Source: JAQVEM01 sp964616545
GTDB lineage: Bacteria; Actinomycetota; Humimicrobiia; Humimicrobiales; Humimicrobiaceae
DNA: 45,810 nucleotides
Reading direction: 5' to 3'
NCBI GenBank assembly: GCA_964616545.1
Contig: CAZTUA010000033.1
Span: 1 to 45,810 of the forward strand
Both the position numbers and the translations under genes were made by a program. Shown here one piece after another: positions 17,047 to 25,355 of the stretch; within the stretch, counting starts at the first letter, position 1; each line of letters begins with the position of its first letter. The notes below the pieces were generated by a model. That model saw nothing but the letters and a program-made list of their open reading frames with translations, ran no database searches and had not been told where the DNA came from.

Positions 17047-18318
17047 TCAGGATAAAATATCCTGCTCCATCCTGTATGGAAACTCTTTTACAAGCATAGA
17101 CTCAATTGCATTAAATGAAGCACCCCTAATACATGTTTCGTCACCGAGTGAAGACACCCTGATTTCGGGGATAACAAAGGGTACATATCTCCTGACTTTT
17201 TCTGTAATAGGTTTTATAAATAATTTACTTACTTCGGGTAAATTAAAAAAATCGCCGCCCAGAACCACTAACTGAGGATTCATAATTAAGATTAGATTAA
17301 TTATCCCCACAGATAGTATCTCTACCATATTGGTTATGATGTCATTTGCCAGCATATCGCCTCTGGTTGCTGCTTCACAAACAATATAAGGGGTTATTCT
17401 TTCAATATCATTTTTTGCTATATCGGTAATTATAGTTTTTTTACCTTTTTTAATTTCTTCTATGGCTCTTCCTCTGATATTTCTTACCGATGAATGTTTC
17501 TCAAGGAACCCTTTATCCTTTATTCTAAAATCTAATTTTTTAGAACTTGATATGGTAAAACCTATCTCACCTGCGGTGCCACCGGAGCCCTTGATAAGCC
17601 TATTGTCGATAATAATTCCGGCTCCGATTCCGCTGCTTATCTCCACATACACTATGTTGCTATATTTTCGCCCTTCTCCATAGTGTTTTTCCCCTATAGC
17701 AGATAAATTGGCATCATTTTCTACAAATACCGGTATATCGAATTCAGCAGTCAGGATATTTTTCAAATTAAAGTCTTTCCATTCCCAGTCTCTGTAGTGA
17801 CTGGTGCTAACGACTCTCTCTTTTTTTATATCAATAGCAGCCGGTACACCTATGCAAACAGCTTCAATATTATGGGTATCTTTATTTTTATGTCCGGCAT
17901 ATTTCTTTATAAACTCTTTTACTTCCAAAACAGTTCTTTCTACAGCTTTTTTATCTTTTGAGATTACAGAACCTGTAAATTTCTCAACTACCTGGCCAGC
18001 GAGATTTACAAGGGCCATCTTTAATCTTTCTTTTCCCAGGTCTATTCCCACAACAAAGAATTTATTTTTATTGATTATAAGAGGGGTAGGCCTTTTACCC
18101 ATTTTAGTTTTGACTCTTTCTGTTTCAACCACATATCCTTTCTTTAAAAGTTTTTCTATTACCCTGGAAACAGCTGGTGCGCTTATTCCCAGATTCTTGG
18201 AAATCTCGGCTCTGGAAGTCGGGTTCTTAGCGAGGATATAATTGAAAATTATTGATGTATTGATAATATGCTGCAATCTCGGATTAGCAGTGTTTAAAAA
18301 ATTAAGTGTACTTTTCAT
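17047..18318 (-). CDS. ROK-family transcriptional regulator (XylR-like)
   Basis: The protein is 423 aa. An N-terminal winged helix (residues 20-75: SRAEISKNLGISAPAVSRVI then LLKKGYVVE) is followed by a ROK sugar-kinase-like domain, with VGIDLGKERLKMALVN, ENDANLSAIGEKHYGEG, YVEISSGIGAGIIIDNRLI and GTAGEIGF. The ROK Zn-binding CxCGxxGC motif is not visible; the corresponding stretch (EIGFTISSSKKLDFRIKDKG) lacks those cysteines. Such proteins repress sugar operons and release DNA when they bind the sugar. It lies directly upstream of the sugar ABC genes on the same strand, so local control is likely. A perfect palindrome at 18350-18366 in its own leader is a candidate operator. Confidence 0.88.
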   Translation of the reverse strand: MKSTLNFLNTANPRLQHIINTSIIFNYILAKNPTSRAEISKNLGISAPAVSRVIEKLLKKGYVVETERVKTKMGKRPTPLIINKNKFFVVGIDLGKERLKMALVNLAGQVVEKFTGSVISKDKKAVERTVLEVKEFIKKYAGHKNKDTHNIEAVCIGVPAAIDIKKERVVSTSHYRDWEWKDFNLKNILTAEFDIPVFVENDANLSAIGEKHYGEGRKYSNIVYVEISSGIGAGIIIDNRLIKGSGGTAGEIGFTISSSKKLDFRIKDKGFLEKHSSVRNIRGRAIEEIKKGKKTIITDIAKNDIERITPYIVCEAATRGDMLANDIITNMVEILSVGIINLILIMNPQLVVLGGDFFNLPEVSKLFIKPITEKVRRYVPFVIPEIRVSSLGDETCIRGASFNAIESMLVKEFPYRMEQDILS

Positions 18319-18349
18319 ATGATTTAATACGATTTAATATGACTTACTT

Positions 18350-18366
18350 ACTTAATGTTATTAAGT
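18350..18366. promoter_or_regulatory. Candidate ROK operator palindrome
   Basis: ACTTAAT-GTT-ATTAAGT is a perfect 7+3+7 inverted repeat about 30 bp upstream of the ROK gene start. A second, imperfect palindrome TTGATTAGTCAA lies at 18394-18405. AT-rich palindromes of this size fit ROK autoregulation. I did not find an exact copy ahead of the binding protein gene. Confidence 0.5.
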
Positions 18367-18609
18367 TTGTGTAAAAAATTATAGCAGAATTAATTGATTA
18401 GTCAATAGAGTGACTTTTCTATTATTATTGTTCAGTTATATTCTCATGTGGTTTTTTGCGTACTGTCATTCAATTATATTAACTCTTAATCTAACCTGAG
18501 GAGAAATGATGTATATAAATAAATTTTGCATATAAATAAAGGAAAGATGATATATGCCACATTGTCCGTTCAAGAGGCATTATTATCCCGGGCTGCCAGG
18601 ATATGTATT

Positions 18610-18785
18610 TTAGTCCTTAACCTGGATTTTTCCGGTTGCCCACAATACCAGCAGTACAAAAAAAGCAGGAGCCGGAACAAAGAAACTGACAACCAGCGTA
18701 ACGGCCCATGCTACTGCAGTCATTTGAATCCAGTACTTTTTATCTTCTTTTTTATCATTTTTTTAATCTTTTTTTTACTGTTCAT
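18610..18785 (-). pseudogene. Frameshifted small membrane protein gene coupled to the HPrK-like gene
   Basis: ATG at 18785 opens one base past the stop of the upstream gene and has an AGGAGT site inside that gene's last codons. The frame begins MNSKKKIKK and then stops early. One added A in the A7 run at about 18753-18759 (or an earlier A8 run) restores a 58 aa frame. That frame continues NDKKEDKKYWIQMTAVAWAV, has two hydrophobic segments around a PAPA turn and closes with TGKIQVKD. The region is 176 bp, one short of a multiple of three. Explanations are a homopolymer sequencing error, a real mutation, or slippage on the A-runs. An internal ATG could still give a 38 aa hydrophobic product (MTAVAW...). 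Confidence 0.6.
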
Positions 18786-18786
18786 T

Positions 18787-20547
18787 TTAAAAACTCCTGT
18801 TTATTGTTTTTAATAATTCTCTTGCGGCTTCTTCGGGACCTTTAATTTCGTATCCGGCTATACCGAGTCTTGTTCTTATTTGCCCCACAAATATCCCCTT
18901 TTTAAAAAAGGCATTAAAATATTTTTCTGCAAGCCTGTCGTGTATCTCCCTGTATTGCGGGGGACCAAAAATATTGGCAAAGTAAGAATGTGTTAATCCA
19001 ACAGAGGTAGTGGTTCCTTTACTCATTACCGTTCCTCTGGTAAAGGTTTTTAGTGCTTCCCGGGGCGTGGAAAATTTTTCAATAACCGGATGTTCTTTAT
19101 CTATTTCTTCATAGTTATTGGCATATAATACAAGATTTATATTATGCCCTTTTATTATATTTTCAAATGAGTTAACAGGGATGATAATCCTTGAATTGGT
19201 TAAATTCGGGCTCATTATTATAGCTCTATCCATCTGCCCGAATGCGTATCCAGGCTGCAGGTCATCTAATCTCAGAAATGCACCTATTTCACTACCGTAT
19301 CCTATTATATTTTCATTTTTGTCTATTTCCAGGCAGCCCATATCATCGGCAATTATTATAAGATCCCTTACAAGATTTTCTCCGAGCACTCTAAAAGCTT
19401 CCAGAGTTTCCGATTTCCCTGCTCCGGTATCACCGATGAGTAAGACAGTTGCCTCTTTGCCCCCTTTTAACATTATTTTAATAAGTGCACCGTGAAATGG
19501 GAATTTACCTTTTTTCATGATTTTTATATTATGAAGTGTTAGCACCATCTTTTTTAAATATCCGAAATATCCAAATTCATCTCTGCCTGGAACTGCTGCA
19601 ATAAGTATATTGTTCTCCATGTCATCGTAAAAAACAGTTGGAAATTTACCCATTTTATCCAGCTGGCTGCCGGGGACTCCGAAAGCATAAATTGCATCCG
19701 GTTTCTTTTTTAATTCGCTGTCGTCTGCCAGTTCAAATAAATTACATAATGAAAAACCGAGTTCGAAAAATTTATTATGGAAATAAACAAGAATAATCAG
19801 TTTTCCCACTTTAGCAGGATAACACAGCCATTCACCCGGATTTATATCAATAGAATCCAGCGGATTTCTGTTAATTTTTTCAAACTGACCCGTTCTTTTA
19901 TTCATGGGAGGATTAAGAACAAGAGGGGGATATAAAAGTAACTGGCGTATTATGGGTATATCCTTCATTATATCCGGAATAATTTCTGGCAGTGGTATTT
20001 TCATATCCCGGGCTATAGCTGCTATTTCAGAACCTGCCCTGACCTGTCTGTAAACTCTTGGGTGGGTTCCGGTAATATTTTCCTGAATATCCCGGTAAGT
20101 CTGCCTGACCAGGTGTGTTAATTTTTCTATAGTTTCATTAAAAGTCCTGTAGGGGCGCTTATCTATTTCATCTATTTCGGAGCTACATATCAAAAATCTA
20201 TCAAAACTTCTCCAGTAATTATATAGATACTCAACGAAATCGTTGAACAGGGCTCTGTTTTTAAAAAACATTCCGGACCCTTTCACAGCACCGGGCAACA
20301 GTTCAGCAGACATTGTGCACAGGCATTTCAATGCCTCAACAAGCAGCTTTATATCATATTCTTTTATTTCTTTTTTCCCAAAAATGCCAAGCAGGACGGA
20401 GTCTCTACGGGATAGATTTTTTATACATCTTCTAATAATCTCGGAGAACAGGTTGCTGGATAATAGTTCCTCCGGAGTTTCGCAGATTCTCCTGTTGATC
20501 TTTATGATTACTTTTTTTTCAAGGATTTTATAAGAATATATATTCAT
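18787..20547 (-). CDS. P-loop protein of the HPr kinase / PEP carboxykinase-like superfamily
   Basis: The protein is 586 aa. The core from about residue 350 has PFHGALIKIM, Walker A GDTGAGKSE (372-380) followed by TLEAF, then ADDMGCLEI (400-408), matching the HPr kinase order HG...GxxGxGKSE...DD. Downstream motifs FTRGTVMSKGTTTSVGLTHS and NIFGPPQ recall ATP-dependent PEP carboxykinase, so it is best placed in the shared PEPCK/HPrK fold class. The 340-residue N-terminal part is unassigned and contains no clear domain. It is followed at once by a small membrane protein gene. Whether it phosphorylates a protein, a small molecule, or makes oxaloacetate/PEP cannot be decided from sequence. No clear ribosome-binding site precedes the ATG. 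Confidence 0.65.
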   Translation of the reverse strand: MNIYSYKILEKKVIIKINRRICETPEELLSSNLFSEIIRRCIKNLSRRDSVLLGIFGKKEIKEYDIKLLVEALKCLCTMSAELLPGAVKGSGMFFKNRALFNDFVEYLYNYWRSFDRFLICSSEIDEIDKRPYRTFNETIEKLTHLVRQTYRDIQENITGTHPRVYRQVRAGSEIAAIARDMKIPLPEIIPDIMKDIPIIRQLLLYPPLVLNPPMNKRTGQFEKINRNPLDSIDINPGEWLCYPAKVGKLIILVYFHNKFFELGFSLCNLFELADDSELKKKPDAIYAFGVPGSQLDKMGKFPTVFYDDMENNILIAAVPGRDEFGYFGYLKKMVLTLHNIKIMKKGKFPFHGALIKIMLKGGKEATVLLIGDTGAGKSETLEAFRVLGENLVRDLIIIADDMGCLEIDKNENIIGYGSEIGAFLRLDDLQPGYAFGQMDRAIIMSPNLTNSRIIIPVNSFENIIKGHNINLVLYANNYEEIDKEHPVIEKFSTPREALKTFTRGTVMSKGTTTSVGLTHSYFANIFGPPQYREIHDRLAEKYFNAFFKKGIFVGQIRTRLGIAGYEIKGPEEAARELLKTINRSF

Positions 20548-20875
20548 TTACATTGAGTTTAATTTGTTGACATTTAGAATGAATAGAATGTACCCTGATT
20601 TAAAATAGTAAGATAATTACTGTAATAATTCAATATAAAAAAATATAAATTTTCCCGGCACCGGCCCTGAATAAATGAATCAGGCGATATCTTATTAAGA
20701 GGCTATTTAATCCCAAAAATATAATTGTGGCTATATTTTGCAAAAAAAGTTATAATTCTTAACGTTCCTGTGTTTAATAATGTTTCTTCGTAGTGATAGA
20801 GCAAATATCTTGCTTCTAGCTTCAGAGGTAAATGTTATTAGACTTAAAGAAATAAAAAAAAGGAGGCTAGAAAAA
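20548..20875. other. Divergent intergenic region and long leader of the RRM protein gene
   Basis: This 328-bp stretch between divergent genes has no convincing ORF. It contains TATAAT at 20751-20756, possibly a -10 for the RRM gene with an approximately 115-nt 5' leader, which would be in keeping with cold- or stress-regulated RNA-binding proteins. No known RNA motif was recognised. Confidence 0.4.
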
Positions 20876-21142
20876 ATGCAAGGTAGTAAACTGTACGTAG
20901 GGAATCTTGATTATGCTGCTACTAATGAGCAGCTGGAAGAACTTTTCTCTAAATTCGGTAAAGTCAATCAGATTGACATAATCCCGGGCAAAGGTTTTGG
21001 ATTTGTTGAGATGTCTGACCCATCCGAGGCAGAAAAAGCAAAAGATGAGCTTGATGGTAGTGAATTCAGCGGACGAACTCTAAAGGTTGATGAAGCACGT
21101 CCAAGAAGGGAAAGACCAAAAAGAGAATTCCGCAGATATTAG
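20876..21142 (+). CDS. Single-RRM RNA-binding protein
   Basis: The protein is 88 aa from the ATG at 20876, which follows AAAGGAGGC. Upstream in-frame codons back to 20780 have no such site and are not conserved-looking. The RRM covers residues 4-76: RNP2 LYVGNL and RNP1 KGFGFVEM are both intact, and the fold closes with GRTLKVDEARP. The tail is short and basic (RRERPKREFRRY). This matches the bacterial Rbp family known from cyanobacteria and other anaerobes, often linked to cold response or mRNA localisation. The gene is single and is followed by a strong hairpin. Confidence 0.93.
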   Translation: MQGSKLYVGNLDYAATNEQLEELFSKFGKVNQIDIIPGKGFGFVEMSDPSEAEKAKDELDGSEFSGRTLKVDEARPRRERPKREFRRY

Positions 21143-21205
21143 AGACAAAGTGAATAATCGGTAATCAGAATTCTTAATCACAGATATACAGAAAATGTTG
21201 TTAAA

Positions 21206-21271
21206 TTAGCAGATAAAAGAAAGGCAAAGATATTAAATCCATTTATCGCAGCTTTTTCTTTTGTCTGCTAA
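21206..21271 (+). terminator. Long hairpin after the RRM gene
   Basis: TTAGCAGATAAAAGAAA (21206-21222) pairs with TTTCTTTTGTCTGCTAA (21255-21271) with one G-U pair; the loop is 32 nt. TTATTCTTT follows. It is either a terminator with a large loop or a protective 3' structure. Confidence 0.5.
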
Positions 21272-21451
21272 TTATTCTTTGAAATTATATATAATATAAG
21301 GGCGGGTAACAATTTACCGTAAATAACTGTCGACTATATCCAGTATTATATTTATATTTAATTATATACTCATCTGATTGTATAATTCTGCTTATTAAGG
21401 TTTCAGGTTTTAAAGGCTGCAATAATGTTATAAGCCTGCAGAAAAGGAATT

Positions 21452-22378
21452 GTGATATCCGGAAAAATCCCACGAAAAGAAATTAATGAAAGGAATTATA
21501 AAAAGATAAGATTTATGAATTACGTAAAGAAAATTAAATTAAGAAATAACAGCAAGAAAAGCTGCACCAAAACAGGTTTAATACCAATAAAGGCACTGAA
21601 TGTTTTTGTTAAAATGCTCAGGGCTACCGGGCTTTATAATATTGTGTATACAGCGGTTCTTGCCATATCAAATATTTTAAGTAGACGGAAGTTAGTAAGA
21701 TTTTACTCTCAGTTTGTAAGCAGGGGAGATCTGTGTTTTGACGTAGGCGCTAATATAGGTAATAGAACCGGGGTTTTTCTTGAACTCGGAGCTACTGTTG
21801 TAGCTGTTGAACCGCAGGATAACTGCATGCGTAAACTGCTCAAGAAATACGGCAACAATAAAAATGTGTTTCTGATTCATAAGGCGCTTGGCCAGGAGGA
21901 AGGCAGGGGTAATCTAATACTAAGCAATTCACATACTGTTTCATCCATGTCTGAAGAATGGATAGACTCTGTAAAGAAAAGCGATATGTTTTTCACATCT
22001 ACATCGGCCTTCCAGTGGAACAGAAATGTTACGGTTCCGGTTACCACCCTGGATAAATTAATTGAAGAATACGGTAATCCTGCAATATGCAAGGTGGATG
22101 TTGAAGGATTTGAAAATCAGGTTATCAGAGGCCTTTCCAGGACTGTTGACATGATTTCTTTTGAATTTACGCCAACTTCAAAGCTTATTGACTCAACAAT
22201 AGAATCCGTAAAGCATCTTTCTGAAATCGGTAATGCCCGGTTTAATTATTCATTTGGAGAATCCATGGTTATGGCTCTGGATGAGTGGGTTGATGCATCA
22301 GAAATATCGGATATTCTTGTATCCATACCTGAAAAAACTGCTTTTAGCGGTGATGTGTATGCAAAATTTATTGATTGA
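21452..22378 (+). CDS. FkbM-family SAM-dependent methyltransferase
   Basis: The protein is 308 aa. After about 85 N-terminal residues comes a Rossmann methyltransferase fold: GDLCFDVGANIGNRTGVFLE (SAM-binding), TVVAVEPQD, HKALGQEEG, VTTLDKLI, CKVDVEGFE and ISFEFT. These are the FkbM O-methyltransferase blocks, usually acting on sugars or lipids. The start is uncertain: GTG at 21452 has AAAAGGA only 3-4 nt away, while the ATG at 21515 lacks a well-placed site. Residues 42-70 are hydrophobic and may associate with membrane. The gene is alone; its acceptor is unknown. Confidence 0.8.
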   Translation: MISGKIPRKEINERNYKKIRFMNYVKKIKLRNNSKKSCTKTGLIPIKALNVFVKMLRATGLYNIVYTAVLAISNILSRRKLVRFYSQFVSRGDLCFDVGANIGNRTGVFLELGATVVAVEPQDNCMRKLLKKYGNNKNVFLIHKALGQEEGRGNLILSNSHTVSSMSEEWIDSVKKSDMFFTSTSAFQWNRNVTVPVTTLDKLIEEYGNPAICKVDVEGFENQVIRGLSRTVDMISFEFTPTSKLIDSTIESVKHLSEIGNARFNYSFGESMVMALDEWVDASEISDILVSIPEKTAFSGDVYAKFID

Positions 22379-22410
22379 CAGGTAATTGGCCGGTTAATAA
22401 ATTTTATAAG

Positions 22411-23178
22411 TCATGCAATATCAATTTTCTTCATGCGGCGTATTGAAAGAGAGATAAACAGAATAATTATAGAGATAGAGACTATACCGGTAAGGATAAG
22501 AGAATTATCAAAAATATTCAGGATATCTGATGCTTTAAAGATAAGGTAGTTGGGAAAATAAGCTCTTATGGTTTCAAATTGATTTAATATACTCATGTCA
22601 AAGGCGAGCACAAGGACTATAATTCCTGCAATCAGGCCTCTTTTTAAAATACTGCTAAAAAATATTAGTATGGATAAAAGCACCCAGTAATAAAATATGA
22701 ACAGCAGTGATGATTTTAAAACAATGGTGATTGTCAGTATCCCGCCGCTGAAGAGCCTTGTAATATAAAAATAATTGGTTAAAAAAGCTATCAATATAAA
22801 AAGCGAAATTGTAACAAGATAATGAATATATTTTGCAAAAACAATTCCGGAAGGATTTACCCCTCTTGAATACGGGAAGACAAGTTTTTTTACATGTATC
22901 TCGTTAGAGAATAATCCCATCAGGGAAAGTACAATAAAAAGTGTTCCTATCTGAAACAGGTCACCAAGGAAACTCTCAAAAGCACTGTCACGTGTAAAAG
23001 TAGAAAACATGGTAATAAGTTCAACCGGGAGATAATTTTTAAGTATTACCGGCAGAAGTTTTAATGTCAGCGGATTAAGCAGGGCCCAGAAAACAGGTCC
23101 TATGAAAAGGATAAGGTATTTGCTGGTTCTTGCAGCTTCCAGTATTTCTTTCTTAAAATAAGCTTTAAACGAGTTCAC
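22411..23178 (-). CDS. ABC-2 type exporter permease
   Basis: This 255 aa membrane protein has six predicted hydrophobic segments and an N-terminal cytoplasmic FKAYFKKEILEAARTSKYL, typical of NosY/ABC-2 permeases. It overlaps the ATPase gene by 14 bp on the same strand, forming a transporter pair. The loop between the first two segments is longer than in simple drug exporters. No substrate can be inferred. Confidence 0.82.
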   Translation of the reverse strand: MNSFKAYFKKEILEAARTSKYLILFIGPVFWALLNPLTLKLLPVILKNYLPVELITMFSTFTRDSAFESFLGDLFQIGTLFIVLSLMGLFSNEIHVKKLVFPYSRGVNPSGIVFAKYIHYLVTISLFILIAFLTNYFYITRLFSGGILTITIVLKSSLLFIFYYWVLLSILIFFSSILKRGLIAGIIVLVLAFDMSILNQFETIRAYFPNYLIFKASDILNIFDNSLILTGIVSISIIILFISLSIRRMKKIDIA

Positions 23179-24091
23179 TTTTGCCTACCATTCTCATAAA
23201 AATATCTTCAAGCGTGCTTTTTCTTAACCGATAACTTAATACAGCGGTATTGAGTTTTGCAATCTCTTTCAGTATTTCCTTTTTGGCAAAATCAATGTCT
23301 TTAACATAGAAACTTACTCTTTGTCCGTCCATTTTAATATTATCAACCCAGTCAATATTTTTTAATTGTTCAATTTTGCCGGGGGGTATATCTTCGAATT
23401 CAACATCAAAAATGGGCTGTATGTAAGTTTTGTATAACCGGGATAAATTTTCATTCAGGAGTATTTTTCCCTCATCTATGATGCATATCTTATCGCAGAC
23501 CCTTTCTGCATCGTTTAAAATATGCGTGGACAGAAAAATTGTAATTTTTTCATCTTTAAGCTCTTCAATAAGCTCGAGCATTTCCATTCTTCCCCCGGGA
23601 TCCAGAGCAGAAGCAGGTTCATCAAGAAAAAGAATTTCCGGATTATTCATAAATGCTACCGCAAGTGCCAGCCTCTGTTTCATACCCCTTGAGTATCCTC
23701 CGATGCGCCTTTTCCCCTGTCTTTTTAATTTAACCATTTCAAGCAGTTTAATAACTATAGTATTTAAATTTCTTTCATCACACCCGGCAATTTTTCCGAT
23801 AAAGTTTAAATACTCAAAGGAATCCATATAGTCATAAAAAGAGGGGGTTTCCGGTAAATACCCGATTGATTTTATAAGTTCCTGCCTGTTCTTTAAAAAA
23901 TCTTTGCCTTTTATAAATATTTTACCTTCATCATAGCCCAAAAGCCCCGTTAAGATATTCATTGTGGTTGTTTTACCGGCGCCATTACGCCCGATAAATC
24001 CAAACACCGAGCCTTTTTCTACTTTAAAACTTATGGATTTTAAAGCTTCCAGGCGGCCGTAATTCTTTTTCAGACCTTCTACTTCAATCAT
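23165..24091 (-). CDS. ABC-2 exporter ATP-binding protein
   Basis: The ATPase is 308 aa. Walker A GRNGAGKTTTMN, Q-loop IGYLPETPSFYDYM, signature GGYSRGMKQRLALA, Walker B ILFLDEPASALD and the H-switch LSTHIL are all present. The C-terminal 80 residues carry the extension typical of CcmA/NatA-type ATPases, with STLEDIFMRMVG near the end. It starts within the end of the small PLDc_N-like gene (8 bp overlap) and overlaps the permease gene, so the three form one operon. Confidence 0.88.
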   Translation of the reverse strand: MIEVEGLKKNYGRLEALKSISFKVEKGSVFGFIGRNGAGKTTTMNILTGLLGYDEGKIFIKGKDFLKNRQELIKSIGYLPETPSFYDYMDSFEYLNFIGKIAGCDERNLNTIVIKLLEMVKLKRQGKRRIGGYSRGMKQRLALAVAFMNNPEILFLDEPASALDPGGRMEMLELIEELKDEKITIFLSTHILNDAERVCDKICIIDEGKILLNENLSRLYKTYIQPIFDVEFEDIPPGKIEQLKNIDWVDNIKMDGQRVSFYVKDIDFAKKEILKEIAKLNTAVLSYRLRKSTLEDIFMRMVGKSELV

Positions 24092-24329
24092 TTTCTGTTT
24101 CTTTCTTTCTGCCTGCTATAAGGAAGATAACCGGACCTATAATATTAACCAGGACAATGATTAGAATCCAGCCCCATTTTGGAAGGTAGACGACATCGCT
24201 TCGTATAGCCTGAACCAGGGCAAAAATCATCAATCCGTATTGAATTATAATCAGCGGAACGAAGAATGGTAAAAGTTTAAGAAACTCAGTTAAAAAGTAC
24301 TGTATGTCAGCTGAAATTATATCATTCAT
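24084..24329 (-). CDS. Small PLDc_N-like membrane protein
   Basis: This 81 aa protein has two membrane helices (FFVPLIIIQYGLMIFALVQA and WGWILIIVLVNIIGPVIFLI) separated by a short loop containing YLPKWGW, the pattern of the cardiolipin-synthase/PLD N-terminal domain (PLDc_N), which often occurs alone. It is the first gene of the ABC exporter operon. The start lacks a clear ribosome-binding site. It may act as an accessory subunit of the transporter; that is inferred from position. Confidence 0.7.
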   Translation of the reverse strand: MNDIISADIQYFLTEFLKLLPFFVPLIIIQYGLMIFALVQAIRSDVVYLPKWGWILIIVLVNIIGPVIFLIAGRKKETEND

Positions 24330-24545
24330 ATTAAGTTTTTTGATATATTTGTAATTGAGCTATTTTATATATTATATATTTTATGCAGGATTAATAAAGA
24401 AATAAATTGGAAATAAAATGATGATTAAAACCAAAAAATGTAGTAAAAATATAATAAAAATAAATATATACAATAAGTTTGAATCGGGATAGACTTAATA
24501 AAATATTTCTATGATAAATTTAATATTTTAAACGGAGCCGGAACA

Positions 24546-25337
24546 ATGCTGAAAGAAAATCAATTTGTTTTTAATAATATCAGGCTGCATTATGTCAAAA
24601 GTGAAAATAATGGAACACCGGTAGTTCTTTTACACGGGTTAAGTGACCGGTGGCAGTCATATCTGGCGCTGATTCCGTTTCTATACCCCTATTATACAAT
24701 TTACGCTCCTGATTTAAGGGGACATGGGAAATCAAACAGGGCCGGAAGCTACAAAATTATAGATTATACAAATGATATAAAATCTTTTCTGACGGAGCTC
24801 TTTGATGAACCTGTATTGCTGGTGGGGCATTCGCTGGGAGCTGCAGTATCCCTGTACATTGCTTCAAAATATCCTGACAGATGTAAAGGTATCGGCCTTA
24901 TTGAACCGTTTATCTTCAGGGATAAACTTGATGATGGTGAGTTCCGTAAATATTTCAATGGCTGCCTTGATGTATGTACCCGGTACAGGGATATTGATTC
25001 AATCAGCAAAAACATAAAGGAAACAGGAGTCCTTGCAGGAAAGAGAGCAGAGGACCTTAGCCAGCTGGATGCAGGAACCATTGAAGCTGTACTTGACGGA
25101 AGTGTTTTTGACGGATTTAACCTGGACGAGCTTCTTTCAGGCATAAACTGCCCGGTGTTTATATTGCGGGGCAACCCGGAGCTCGAAGGTTTTATAACGG
25201 AAGAAAAGGCGGATTATCTAAAAGAAAGAATAAAAAAGTGTGCCATAGAGTATCTGGAAAAAGCAAGTCATATAGTTCATGTTGACCGGCCACTGGAGGC
25301 TGCAAGATACCTGCTTCAATTTTTTGCGTCAGTATAG
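24546..25337 (+). CDS. Alpha/beta hydrolase
   Basis: The protein is 263 aa. The oxyanion-hole HGLSD, the DLRGHGKS stretch, the nucleophile elbow LLVGHSLGAAVS (catalytic Ser) and the C-terminal ASHIVHVDRP (catalytic His) are in the canonical order of the alpha/beta hydrolase superfamily; an Asp before the last block, near FILRGNPELEGF, may be the acid, though the position reads Glu-rich. There is no signal peptide, so it is cytoplasmic. The family includes esterases, haloperoxidase-like enzymes and C-C hydrolases, and substrate cannot be assigned. It converges with the condensation-domain gene (18 bp between the stops). Confidence 0.85.
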   Translation: MLKENQFVFNNIRLHYVKSENNGTPVVLLHGLSDRWQSYLALIPFLYPYYTIYAPDLRGHGKSNRAGSYKIIDYTNDIKSFLTELFDEPVLLVGHSLGAAVSLYIASKYPDRCKGIGLIEPFIFRDKLDDGEFRKYFNGCLDVCTRYRDIDSISKNIKETGVLAGKRAEDLSQLDAGTIEAVLDGSVFDGFNLDELLSGINCPVFILRGNPELEGFITEEKADYLKERIKKCAIEYLEKASHIVHVDRPLEAARYLLQFFASV

Positions 25338-25355
25338 ATTTATATGGATAAATAT

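Noticed and set aside
18554..18613. 19-codon plus-strand ORF (MPHCPFK...)
   Set aside because: It overlaps the end of the small membrane protein gene and has only a weak ribosome-binding site (AAGGAAAG too far).
18526..18813. 95-codon plus-strand frame opposite the HPrK-like gene end
   Set aside because: It is antisense to the frameshifted small membrane protein gene and its residues look like a shadow, including a poly-Phe/Ile tail from the A-runs.
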